A stretch of DNA of 64,000 nt from Styela clava (taxonomy: Eukaryota; Chordata; Ascidiacea; Stolidobranchia; Styelidae). The stretch is from NCBI RefSeq assembly GCF_964204865.1, contig NC_135250.1:28387395-28451394 (forward strand), given 5' to 3'. Positions 1-12,200 of the stretch are shown in pieces. The notes under the pieces were generated by a model. It was not told the origin of the DNA and did no database searches. It was given only the letters and a program-made list of their open reading frames with translations. Position 1 is the stretch's first letter, and each line of letters opens with the position of its first letter. A program made the translations under genes and the position numbers.

Positions 1-560
1 GTTCAAATTTCGATTTTTGTGAGTGTTTACTAAAAATACTTTTCACAATAGACTGATAAGGCGAATATTATGTGAAAATACAGTTATTACCTGGATAACT
101 ACCACAAGTGCCCTGACACCCTCAGACGTTGTTGCCGTCAAAGCTGATGTACAGCTGTCACTGCCAATTCCTAAAAGCGTAAAATTATTTTCTTCTTTTT
201 TTTTTCTTTTCTTTTCGTGGTTTGATTTAATGAATTTTCCGTCACGGTCGAGAAATCTCTCAGATCGAAATTCTCTCGGATTTTTAAAAAGATTTTGAAA
301 ATATCAGATGTTTGGACATACCTAAAGTAAATAAAATGTTCTTACGACATAACACTGAATACAAAACGAGGGAGCCTATTCATATTAGTACTCGCATTTC
401 TTCCTGTATGAGCGGGGAGAAATTCAAACTAACCGCTAGAATGCGATTCAAACTTGTTACATGATATTTAATAATTTCCTGGTTTATATCGACGATAGGT
501 TTAAATATTGAATTACATGCTAACACAACCCTTTTGATTTACTAAATCCACAATTTCGCA
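1..560 (-). pseudogene. Truncated 3' fragment of a gene-B-like P450 (part of exon 9, intron 8 and 3' flank)
   Basis: Positions 1-200 match the 3' flank of gene B (about 8412-8605). Positions 212-321 then match the first third of the last P450 exon, and 322-560 match intron 8 of gene B (9549-9775). The 0.8 kb that should lie between, including the haem-binding half of exon 9, is deleted. Read on the minus strand from 321, the relic begins VCPNI, then has a stop where the conserved Trp should be, and later keeps FLDRDGKF. It cannot encode protein. It is a leftover of an extra A/B-type copy; the upstream exons are absent because gene A's 3' end follows. Confidence 0.8.
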
Positions 561-1576
561 ACTAACATTATGCTAAATCAGCATATATTGCGGCTAACGC
601 GAAAATAGTTTTTAAACGTTTATTCAGAACACAATTGAGATAATGAACAAGGCATTTTAAATATGCCCGCATCGGTCACGGATTGCGCAATTGTATATTG
701 TACTCATTGAGATTTTAACGCCACCTTGGTATTTTTGCGGGGCCATATCTTGCTTCAAAATATTCTTGAGTGCTGAAGGAACAACTCAAATTTGACAAAT
801 CCCAAGATTACAAAATACGATTCCAATCCATTTATAGTTGGCAGTTTAGCCCTTATTTTAGAATAGTAATCTTTCATTTCAATAATCGTATCTGAGAAAC
901 GATGTAAACTATTAAATTATTATGCAAGACATATTAAATGCTCTCGTCCGCCATGAATTGAATGTTTTACGCAACAGAAAAGTCGTTATTCACTGTCAAA
1001 GTTTAAACGAATGATCTATATGCAAAGGATGTTGCAGGTAAACTTCCGATTTTGAACCCTCCTCCTTTTTAAAAATCATGGCTGTGCTACTGCTTATAGA
1101 TAATGTCATATTTTAATTTCTGCCTCGTTGCCATATTTCGATGCTACTATTGTCAAATGTTATGATGATATTTCTCAATGATGGTCTTGCTTCTTTGGAC
1201 AGTTACAAAATTAGCCAAGTCATTAATTTGATAAGTAATCGAATAGCTCGCGGAGTTCCTAGGTTTCTCTCACGGAGCCCTGAAGTTCTGTATGGAGCAC
1301 TTTGAGAACTTACGACTAATCCTATCTCATATATGTATATTTTGTCTTTGTGCGCTATTTAATTAAAATTGATTTGTTTATTTAAACCTCTCCAAGTTAG
1401 CGATGTAGGAATTATTGATTAACGATAAATTAATTTATTAATAGAAAAACAAATTATCGACTTGTATAAATATAATATACTATGAATAAAGTCTGGTTAG
1501 AGATGAGGAAACACGGGCTAAAATAGGCTTCATATGTACAAGAAAATAATATCTCAAAAGTTGCTATATTAAAAAT
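561..1576. other. Spacer with a dispersed-repeat segment
   Basis: No coding exon is visible. About 655-830 is a diverged copy of a dispersed repeat also seen near 28505-28760 and 49830-49950, recognisable by a shared run around 'ggtattttt' and 'caaatcccaagat'. A possible poly(A) signal for gene A (AATAAA on the minus strand, 1439-1434) lies about 140 bases past its stop codon. Confidence 0.45.
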
Positions 1577-4500
1577 TTAACGTCTCTCAAAAATCACATC
1601 AAAGTCTCGAGCCTCGTATGCTAGAATATTAAATCTACCGACGTCGAAAGGAGGGACAGGTAAACATTGGTCAGGTACAACTTTCAGTTTTTGTACAATT
1701 CCTGTTAGGAAGATGAACATTTCCATTCTGGCCAGCTGTTCGCCCAGGCAATGTCGAGGTCCAATGCAGAACGGTATCACATGAGTTGATTTGATGAATT
1801 TGCCATCGTTGTCGAGAAATCGCTCAGGTCGAAATTCTCTCGGATTTTCAAAATATTTTGGATCAAAGTGAACCGACCATATATTTGGGAAGACCTGAAA
1901 GCAAAATATAGATTTGAAATTTAAATACAAATGCAGTTTTGAAATGTTTGGTAAGTTTTTTCATGGTAAAATTCTTTCTTTTAAATTCCTATTATGGGTG
2001 TGTTTGTGAATTTATCACACCACTAATGGGCCATTTAATTTCAATTGTTGGGTAAACTGACCGTGGCGTTTTTCTGGATAGTATATCCGTTTAGTGTCGC
2101 TTCTTCAATCGTCTTGTGAAATACACTCAAAGGCAACAATGTCCTATGTCTCATTAGTTCTTGTATGAAAGCGCAAGTATAAGGCATTTCATCTCGATGT
2201 TTCATAGTGGGTACTCCGTCTTCGCCTGCTCAATTAAAATATATATTTGAAGTTTTCGAAGTTAAAATTGAACGATAAAGAAGTTGTAGCATATTATAAA
2301 TCCATTCATTATATTATATTTAATATTCATTTTGTGTTTCCGTATTTTTTGTTTGTCCTTTCTGGCTGGTACAAATAAACTATCACTTTAATTTTTTAAG
2401 ACTTTTTCATCATTTTTCGATTCTATTTTAAATAATTCTTAAATACAGTTAAAAGTGAAACAATTTACAAAATTAGGTTTGTATTTAATTTTAGCCAGTA
2501 GTTGGCATTTTTCATTAGTGATTGGGCGATTATGCTATACGATTTTTACACGACGCTGTCGACGATAACATAAGTGAACCCTTCCAATCACGTGAATTCA
2601 CTGTAAACTGTACAATGTTTTTATAGAAAGATATTGTGTTTAGCCTCAATTACAGTTCCGCACCAACAGTTCTCTCAATTTCCTCCGCGATTTTATCTTG
2701 GCATTCAGTGTAATGTGCAAAGCAAAGTATTGCCCAATATAACGAATTGGTTGTAGTTCCCGTCCCAGCTTCGAATAAATCTCGAATCAGCTGTATGATC
2801 TGCTGTTTTTAAATTAAAAACAAGATAGACATGAAGCAAAGGTACTAATACAAGAGAATAAGGATTATGTGTTTTGAACTGTATTTAGGTGCTTTATCTT
2901 GGTTTATTTTCTAATTCATATTCCTATTTTGCAAAACTTTGAAAGGATTCAACGTGAATGAACGAAACTAAAAAAAAGTTCTAATTTGAATGCAAACAAA
3001 CAACAGAACAAGCTCAAAAACAATATATGGACAATGTACAAATGAACAAACCCAGAATGGATTCGTTCCATTTCAAAATTTTTTTAAGTTTATTTTAATA
3101 AATTGACTTGTAAGTAATAAAACGGACATATGTATGTATAGAAAATATTTTGATCTTTTTAAATCTATTTAATGACGAGAACGTGAAGATCCTTTCTAAA
3201 TTAAACTCACATTAAGTGCAAGATCATTCGGCCTATTAGATATCCTTTCTCCAACATATTCATCACTGACATTTCTGATATCGTTGTTATTGAAATTTAA
3301 TGCTTTTTCGTCAATAATGTCACGTATATATTCTAAAAGATAGCATGAATAAAATGCTCGAACATATGGACATGAAAGTCTAATGACTAACCACACTACC
3401 GGTTCACTGAAGTCAGGTATCTAAAGATTGGAAAACTTTAAATTCAAATCGAAACTCAAATCCCAGCATATTGGTACCAGTACGTACCGGTACGGTAAGT
3501 ACTTATGTCATCAAGCGAGCTTTGCTGAAAAGATTCGCGCACGAGAGTGAAAAAGCGGAGGCGGCATAGCTCAGGCAAGTTGGAATAAAGTACTCACTTT
3601 TAATTATAATGAAACAGCCAAATTTTGGGGGAATTATCGGGCCTTCTTGGTAAATTTGGCGTGGTCCAATGGCTCAGCGATTAAGCTTTAGAATTAACTG
3701 TGTTAAGATCGCCGATCAAGTCCAATCCCAAGATTGCCAGGAAAGGCAAATTTATGTAAATACGATGAAGAAAACCGCTTTGAGCGATAAGGAACATTTC
3801 GTTTCATTTAACAAGGCTTGTACAAATGAAAACAATTGCCATACATTTAAAACGAAAAAATCAATACTGTGTGAATGGGTGAATAAAAATCTTGCGTGGA
3901 ATTATTCACTTCACCAGAGTAGGATGAGTTTTTGTTCCATCATCACTGCTTTTAAAGAGCCTTGATCGAAAATATAGAAGTGAAATAACGTCGTATAAAC
4001 TTTAACAAAATCCTACCAGAAAATTCGACGGTATCATCCCAAGCACGTTTTATAGATCCGCTGAATGGAGGAATGAATCGGAGAAACGAAGCAATCGCTA
4101 CCAGGCCGCAGAGTTTTGAATCTGTAGTGACTGCAAAACTGAAAATATATACGGTATCTTTATAATTAGTTTTATTCCGTAACTTCTCGTGGTTTTCTAC
4201 ATTATATAATCGGCTAGTATCTTGTATTCTTCCATATTCCATTCGTTAAGTCGTCAGCAATATGTTTATCAGTGAACTTTAATCACAAAATTGAATCGGT
4301 ATTTATTAAATTTTAATTTATTCAATTTTAAATTTTGTCCAGTATTTTTATTTTGACTGGTAACTTTTTTTCTAATTTTCATTTTTTACACGTCGGAACG
4401 AACCCAATTTCTAGTAAGTGCAAATAATAACAGTGCCTCGGCGTCATTAGGAATTTTTGCAAATTATTTTATTCATAAAAATCATATTCAATGTGTCATT

Positions 4501-6822
4501 CTAAATATTTTAAACACCAATAGGGTTAAGTCATATTTCAAAAATGCATGAAATTGAATATTTATTGAATTAACCTCGCTTCCAAATAGGTTAATGGTTG
4601 CGTTAATGAAAGAGGATGGAATTTAAAGAATCCATAAAATGGAAATAAATTCAAATTATTCAACAAGAGAGCAAGGCCCAAATTCATAAAAAAGAACTTT
4701 CCATTTCTGTACCTTAACGTTTTGAGAGCACCAAATTTAATGAAATGCTCTGTAGACAACCCACACGTAATAAAAGTAGTTCTTTTCCGATTAAAATAAA
4801 ACAACAAAAATTGTCAATAATCGAGTAATGTATGACTCATTGGAGATAAGAAAGTAAAAGGAATAGGTTCTAATCTCTTTCATCCTAAATTTTTCGAAAA
4901 TTTAAAACCGATCAGTTCATTTTTTTCTAACAACATCTACTGCCTGAATTAGGCAAAACAATGATTTGTTGTTCAATAAGTCAAATCATTACGCAATGAA
5001 TACTGTAAAAAACTTACAAATCGTGTAAGAGCTCAGTCATTCGCATAATTCTCTTGTCATTATCATCAAATCTTGTCCCGAGAACTAATCTACAAATGAT
5101 ATTCGAGGTTGCCGATGTTAGTTTCAACTGTATAATATATAAAAGTTGTAAGCAGATGTTTTTCCCAGAAAATATTAGAAAAATTCAAAAAAATATACAT
5201 GATGAAAATACTTATTTCAATGAGAATGGGCCGATCGTAGTAGTTTTTTATTTAATTTCTCTATTCCAACGTCGTTAATTGATTGGCAATTCTGATTATT
5301 ATCATCAAGAATAATAGAGTTGTTAAAAAAGTTTTTGGAAACATTTGTAAGTATTAAAATTTAATTTTCTAAAATACTTCGGGCGACCCAATCTTTTAAG
5401 TCAAACACTTAAATCCTATAATCCGCCGTATCCGCCACTAAAAACGTCTTATACATACAAGCAAACTGCGCCTGTCTTCTTTCCTCGTTAGACTCTCAAT
5501 TAAAAAGAAAGTTTCTTCCCTTACATTTCTTTCCATCTCTTTTTTACCAACGCCGAATCTATGAACAGAAAAAACAGTGGAATTTAGAAATTGAATGGCC
5601 TTGAAAATTTTGTGTTCCAAGAATTGTCTTTGGTTACACCAAGTTAACACGTTTTGCTTGGGTTACGTCACGATACATTGCTAAGATAAGTTACATAATT
5701 TTAATGTGATCTTGTGACAAGCAAAAATTTTTACACAATATGAAAAAGTGATCATAAATCTTAGGACAGCACGTTAAAAATATTTGTCAGAGTTAATTCA
5801 GATTGATTTGATGATTTCAAGTTCAAAAGTGATAAATCATAGTTTGCCACTATCTTAAAATTTTTTCTTTTTCCACATAGGCGTATAGGGACTCACAGTT
5901 AAAAGAAACATTAATTTAGGCAAGCAGCTGATTATGAAATGTATATATATACATTATGTTAAATACAAAATAAGAATCACCCTTTCAGTGCTCTCGATCC
6001 AAACCTTCTTGAAGATCCCCATAATTGACCATAGTCGATAAATACGATACCGCAGCCTTGTGTAATCAAATCAAACAAAACGTTGTTCGGACGACCGGAA
6101 AACTTTTTGCCTTGCTTTACCAATGCCTTAAAATGATAAATTTGTCACGAGGGCCGCATAATTAATGTTTATTCCATCATTAGCAGAATGGGAACTCAGG
6201 TGTTCACTCATAAAATATAAATTGGTAACGTGAATATAATAAAAATATCAGAATTGAAAAATATATATTTAATGAGTTTGTTCCCATATAGAGGCACGAG
6301 GTAGTGAAATTAAGGAAACAATGTTCACAATGTTAATATAGCAAATTTCGATGTAACACGGGATTTCCCGGGGCCATCGCACTTTATACTTTTCATTACT
6401 AAATAACTTTTGTATGGTTTAGCTCTTTGAATTACAAGATCTCCCATGTTCGAATGTGGGATTTGCATGCCTGCGAGGAGAATGAAGACATATTGATTTT
6501 GATATGATAAAAAAAAATTAACTTAATAGTATTATGACATAATAATGTTACAAATTCTCACCTCATAAATTGCATCGTAATCATTTAGAATCACACAATC
6601 CCAGAGGCCAATTTGCACAGACATAACGGAGCCATATTTTGTTTTCATTTTCATGAAATCATCCGCCATATTGTTGTTCAAAAACGGGGCGTAACCAACT
6701 AAAGGAAGCCCGTGTGGACCTGGCGGAAAGTTTTTCGGTCTCTTGAATATGTACCAGCATAAAGCAAAAGCAAATAATGCAAAAATAACCGTTGTATAAT
6801 CGAAGAAAGTTATCCAAACCAT
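1577..6822 (-). CDS. Gene A: CYP2-like cytochrome P450, 9 exons, 493 aa
   Basis: Exons on the minus strand are 6822-6562, 6126-5981, 5558-5459, 5127-5018, 4138-4017, 3332-3211, 2802-2664, 2225-2062 and 1894-1577; total 1482 nt with every phase consistent. The product is a microsomal haem-thiolate monooxygenase. It has an N-terminal membrane anchor (about residues 8-26), the proline hinge FPPGPHGLP, a C-helix WGSSR (Trp about 123), an I-helix AGTGTT (299-304) without the usual acidic residue, K-helix ELMR (356-359), PERF, and the haem loop FCIGPRHCLG with Cys about 437. Two oddities suggest relaxed constraint. Exon 6 is strongly diverged (RNVSDEY where gene B has RDFIDAF). The exon 7 acceptor has moved two codons downstream to a CAGCAG tandem site because the ancestral AG is now AA. 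All exons remain open, so I call it a gene, but reduced function is possible. The substrate cannot be inferred. Confidence 0.83.
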
Positions 6823-9230
6823 GATTTATCTAAAAGTAAAAATTAAATGAATGAAACTATAAAATTACAGAAAGTTTATCTAATGTGTATGATTGCACAA
6901 TTTGAATGTAAACTCTTCAATCTTTGTTTTTGTTGAATATTCAATAGGCTCCAGTGTTGAATAGGCAGACAAAATTTCAAAAAAAGGTTCAAGGAAGATA
7001 ATACCTTTCTTGTTGCATAATTAGAATATACCGAAAGAGGAAAAAAAGTGATCAATCTATTTTAGCCTAATTCTATGAGGTCTAACTTTTACTTTAATAC
7101 ATGCGAGTTTATCGAATTTTAAACATACTCATAGTTTGCAAAAAAAGTGAATTTTTGAATTCCATATTAAACTAATTATTTGACAGTAATTTTCCTAAAT
7201 GAAAAAAAAACTTATTTTTTTAATTTATTCGAAAAATAGCCGTGGGCTTTCATAATATTGAAAATGCCGAGAGATCGTAAACTTGTGAGATATGCTTCAA
7301 ACCTTCGACGGCTTCTGAAGACTATGTGAAGATATTTTGTTGGTTCTCGTGCTGAGATAATAATTTGGTAAAATTTAAAACAAACAGCCGTACAGTATTT
7401 TTTACATTCCATGTTACACATCAGAATTCCACTTTAAATACACCCGTAATTTTCGAATCCTGAAACAACAATATTGGTCTAAGGTTTGCACTTTGTTTTA
7501 ATCTGTCTTCAATCAATTTTGATATATTTTTCAATTATTTCTAAATATACAGAGAATATTAGACAAATTTGATTCTATCTATGCTTCGATTTGGAGTCAT
7601 TTATCGATCCCACCTTACACGAAACGCCAATACTGTCCTCAACTTTTAACCTGTTTAAATAAATCTCTTTTGAATTCTTTCTAGGTGATACACTGCGTAA
7701 TTAAGATTATTTTTGCCTTACGGTGGTTATAATTGTATATCTAATTTATTTCAAGAACCATCCCATATTGTGCTACAGTAGGAAGAAGTATTTTTTCAAG
7801 GACTAATGTCTAAAATCGCGAAAAGGCCAACGTGAATGACAAATCTATGATTTACAGCAAATATATGTGATTTTTAATATGAGACGTGGTACTATCCTAT
7901 CCATCAACCTATGATGTATGTATTTTTACAAGAACCGCTGACTATAATCGTGAAAAGCCAATGTCAATGAAAAAGATATACTCTGATTGTACGTTACATA
8001 AGTAGATCGTAATAATTTAATACGGGGACGTGGTACTCCTCGATTCAATAAATTTAATATGAATGTTTTTTTTGCACAAAAACGATGCCTGTATTCGTAA
8101 AAGGCCAATGCCAATAAAAAAGATTTATTTTTATTATACGTTACATAAGTAAATCGTGGCTATATTTAAAATTGTAATGCGAATCTTTGCATTTTGCATA
8201 CTGATGGTAATACTTTCTTGCATTCTAATAAATTTTATAAAAGTTGGACATAATTGAATGCAATGCTTAAAGGTTGAAACCTTAAACCTGAATTGCCCTC
8301 ACATGCGGGGAAATTTTCAATCAATACCCGACATTGAAATTGCATAAGTGTGGGATAAGCAATTCATAATATTTAATCACAATATTTATTAATCTTTACG
8401 GATGTGCGTATGTTCAAATTTTGACGTTTATGAGTGTTTCCTGAAATTACTTTGCATAATAGACTGACAGGGAGAATATTGTGTAAAAATACAGTTATTT
8501 CCTCGATAATTACCACAACTGCACTGACACCCTCAGACGTTGATGCCGTCAAAGTTGATGTACAGCTGTCAGTGTCATTTCTAAGATGTAAAATTATTTT
8601 CTTCTTTAACTTGAGTAGTATTAGGCGATTTATAGATTAAATCATTTTTTTGATAGTTATGAAATTTTGAAAGTTATAGTGTTAAATTTAATCGGGTATA
8701 TGTATTTTTTAAAAAACAGAAATTTCTGTGGATTTTCAAAAGTATTAATGTAACATTTGACTTGCATTCAGCAAAAATTCATAGAAGGCGGCTGTCGGAA
8801 AATTTGAACTATACTTAATGATTTGGTAGTCAGTTATATCGTTTTGATAGCTTTAAGATATTTTCATCATACAGAAATTCAAACCAAATCTTGATGTATT
8901 CCTTTGTTTGCATTTAGCATAGAATTAATGGACTACAGCAATATGAAATTTCGATTCATTGGAGATCCGAACTTTTGAAGTTGAAAAAAGTTTGCATACG
9001 CTTTCGGCTAACAATTATTTTGAACGAGCAGTTTCTCATTTTGATCATGTCCGTTTCTCGAGTTGGGATTGGACATATGATTCTGTCTGGGACTGCAGTT
9101 TGATGTCGTCATATAAATTACACTCCAGATAATACACCTTATATTTATTAAAATGTTACAAGGAATTTCCAGTTATGATGAAAAAAATTATGAAATAATA
9201 TGGAAATTTGTTGAGATTTCCTCAAACTAA
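6823..9230. other. Spacer between genes A and B
   Basis: No P450 exon is visible in either strand. It holds gene A's upstream region on the left, a degenerate tandem repeat at 7780-8165, and gene B's 3' flank on the right. A poly(A) signal for gene B, AATAAA on the minus strand at 9149-9144, lies about 80 bases past its stop. The segment 8412-8605 is the parent or sister of the fragment at 1-200. Confidence 0.5.
7780..8165. repeat. Degenerate tandem repeat, unit about 135-150 bp, roughly three copies
   Basis: Successive units carry 'aaaaggccaa' or 'gaaaagccaatg', then 'tacgttacataagta', then 'gacgtggtact' at similar offsets (starting near 7790, 7920 and 8055). Units are diverged and interrupted by small indels. 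No coding potential was seen. Confidence 0.6.
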
Positions 9231-12200
9231 TTAACGTTTCTCAAAAATCACGTCAAAGTCTGGCGCCTCGTAAGTTAAGATGTTAAATCCACCGACGTCA
9301 AAGGGAGGGAGGGGTTTGTCTGGGTTAGGTACAACTCTCAGCTTCTGTACAATTCCGGTTAGAAAGATAAACACTTCCATCCTGGCAAGCTGTTCCCCCA
9401 GGCAGTGTCGAGGTCCAACGGAGAACGGGATCACGTGATTCGATTTAACGAATTTTCCGTCACGGTCGAGAAATCTCTCAGGTCGAAATTCTGTCGGATT
9501 TTCAAAAATATTTGCATCGAAGTGAACAGACCAGATGTTCGGGCAGATCTAAAGTAAACAAAAAATTTATACTTTATAACACTGGATACTAAACGAACGA
9601 GCCTATTCATATTAGTGCTCGTATATCCTCCTGTATGAGCGGTACAAAATTAACGAACAGAATGCGATTCTAACTTGTTACATGATATTTAATAACTTCC
9701 TGGTTAATATCGATATGGGATTTAAATATTGCACTACGTGTCAACCTAACACTTTTGATTCACTACCTTCCATTTGCAACTGACATTTGGTCAAAAGAAT
9801 AAATGAATATAACAGCTGGCGCGTGAATAGATTTTAAACGACGCTTATTCGCCCGTTTCCTTCTTTAGAACCAGCCACTGTCATGGCATGAAATTGTAAG
9901 GGTGTACTCTTCCCGGTTTTTCATTCCCTAACCAATTTTCAAAAGTTCAACTTTAACTTAAAGAGTTAGTAGCGTTGTTTTGAGCAAACATCGATAAAAA
10001 TTCTGTAACACTTACCGTGGTATTTTTAGGAATAGTGTATCCATTCAGTGTCGCTTCCTCGTTTGTTTTGTGGAATACACTTAGTGGTAGTAGGGTTCTA
10101 TGTCTCATTAGTTCTTGTATGAAAGCACAAGTGTATGGCATTTCATCTCGATGTTTCATTGTAGGTATTCCATCTTCACCTGTTAAATTGAAGGTGAAGT
10201 TACCTTACGCATATATATATAGAGAGAGAGAGAAAGACCACTTGTAGATAAAAAGCTTTAATATTATTTGATAATGTAATTAGCTCCTATATTTCGAAAA
10301 TATCAGAATATTTGCGGTTAGGCATTGCATACACTAATTAATTAAACCCTTGGAGAAGAGATGGAAATGGGATTTGAAATCTACGTTTTAACCATTATAT
10401 AATAATTTAAAACGGGCCATTCATAGCGCAACTTTGCTTCAAATATTGTAGGTATACCGTATACTAAAATGATAATTTTTACTGAACTATATTGTGTTAC
10501 ATTTAGTAGTATCTTTTACCTAAGGTTTTCTCAATTTCTCTCGCAATTTTTTCTTGACATTCTGGGTAATGTGCGAAGCACAGAATCGCCCAACACAAAG
10601 TGCTGCTTGTTGTTCCGGTTCCAGCTTCAAATAAATCTCTGATGTATTGAATGAGTTGAAGTTTCTAAATATAAACAAGTAGTAAATTATAAACAGTTTT
10701 TGACAAGGAAATCTAATGTAGGATGAAGTGTTCAACATGATTAGCTCTCGTTGGTGGAAACAAGCATCTTACTCATTTTAAATTATCAAGGACACAATTC
10801 ACAATTAGAATAATTTGAAAATTTACAACTTAACGTATTATATTATAAACAAAAAACAGACAAGCTCTGTCATTTGAGTGTTTGTTTTAAGAAAAGTGGA
10901 GTACCGTACATGACGTTATTAAGAGGTTTGTAAAGGATGGTTATAAATTGACCGACATTCCATATAAAGATACAAATTATATGTGTAGGTCCTATATAAT
11001 AACGGTTTAATATATTTGCTATTGACCTATAAAGTTGCTGGATTGCTGGCGCGTGGAAGTACTCGTGCTATTTACTTTGTATACTTCTTATAAGACTAAT
11101 TATTCTCCGTCATTGTTGTTTAAAGCTTGAGCTGTCAAGTAGCATTTGAACAAAGCACGAGGAAAGTAAATTCTAATAAAAAGGGTTTGTCGAACAACAC
11201 ACAGCCAACGACATTGTTTTACGGTTGTATTGGTATGGAGTTCGGTAATATTCCCTTTTGTAGCTATTCATAGGTTTTAACGCGCGAAACCTTTTTTGAT
11301 TTTTTATAGCAAGATCAGAAACAACAGTTTTAACGATAAACGTCACGGGAATATATACAAAACTGTGCATTGTCAAAACCTAATGACACTATCAAGTTGT
11401 CAACCGCTATTTACTGTCATTTTTGTTTTGCGCAATACCTAATATATAGTTCTTATCGTCATAAGTTAATTGCAACTATACCATTACATATCTTCCGCTT
11501 TAAGACCATTGTTCGCATTCTTACTTCTTACATTTGTATTAATGTTTAAACTTACGTTGAAACATGGATCTTTCTTGCCTTTAGATTTCATCTCTTTGAG
11601 AAAAGCGTCAATGAAATCTCGAGTATCATTTTCGTCGAATTCTGATTCGTGTTCCTCAATGATAGTGCGAAAAATTTCTAACAAAAATGAAAGAACTTAG
11701 AAATTGAGGTTGATGAATTGTCACAACGGTAGTTATATTGAAAGATTTACACGATGACTAAAAAAACAGAACCTATACATGCCTTAATTACTTTTACGAA
11801 AAAGAGCAAAAATTAAATGTTAATTGAATTTCCTTTTGTATACGATTCTACCCAAAAGAACGCTTCACAAGAAAAGTTTTAAGATCTTCAGAATATGATC
11901 CAAATAAGCCGGATTATGTTTTAATTTTTATACATTCATTTATTCTCTGATGTCAAGCTGAACTTGCATGTAACGAATTTCAAAATAACTTTGAATCGAG
12001 TCAATTTGCAGTTAAGAAATTTGGAGGCGCGGAGGTATTCGTTGACAGAAAAAAATTATCATGAAAATTCCAGTTTTATTTTCACTTATAGCAATTAAAA
12101 CGTTAAATATACTGTGTTAGCATTTCAAAGGACATACCTCGATTTATATCACATTCCCCTTACTCACCTAGGGTGTAATAAATTGGGTAGGCAAGCCAAA

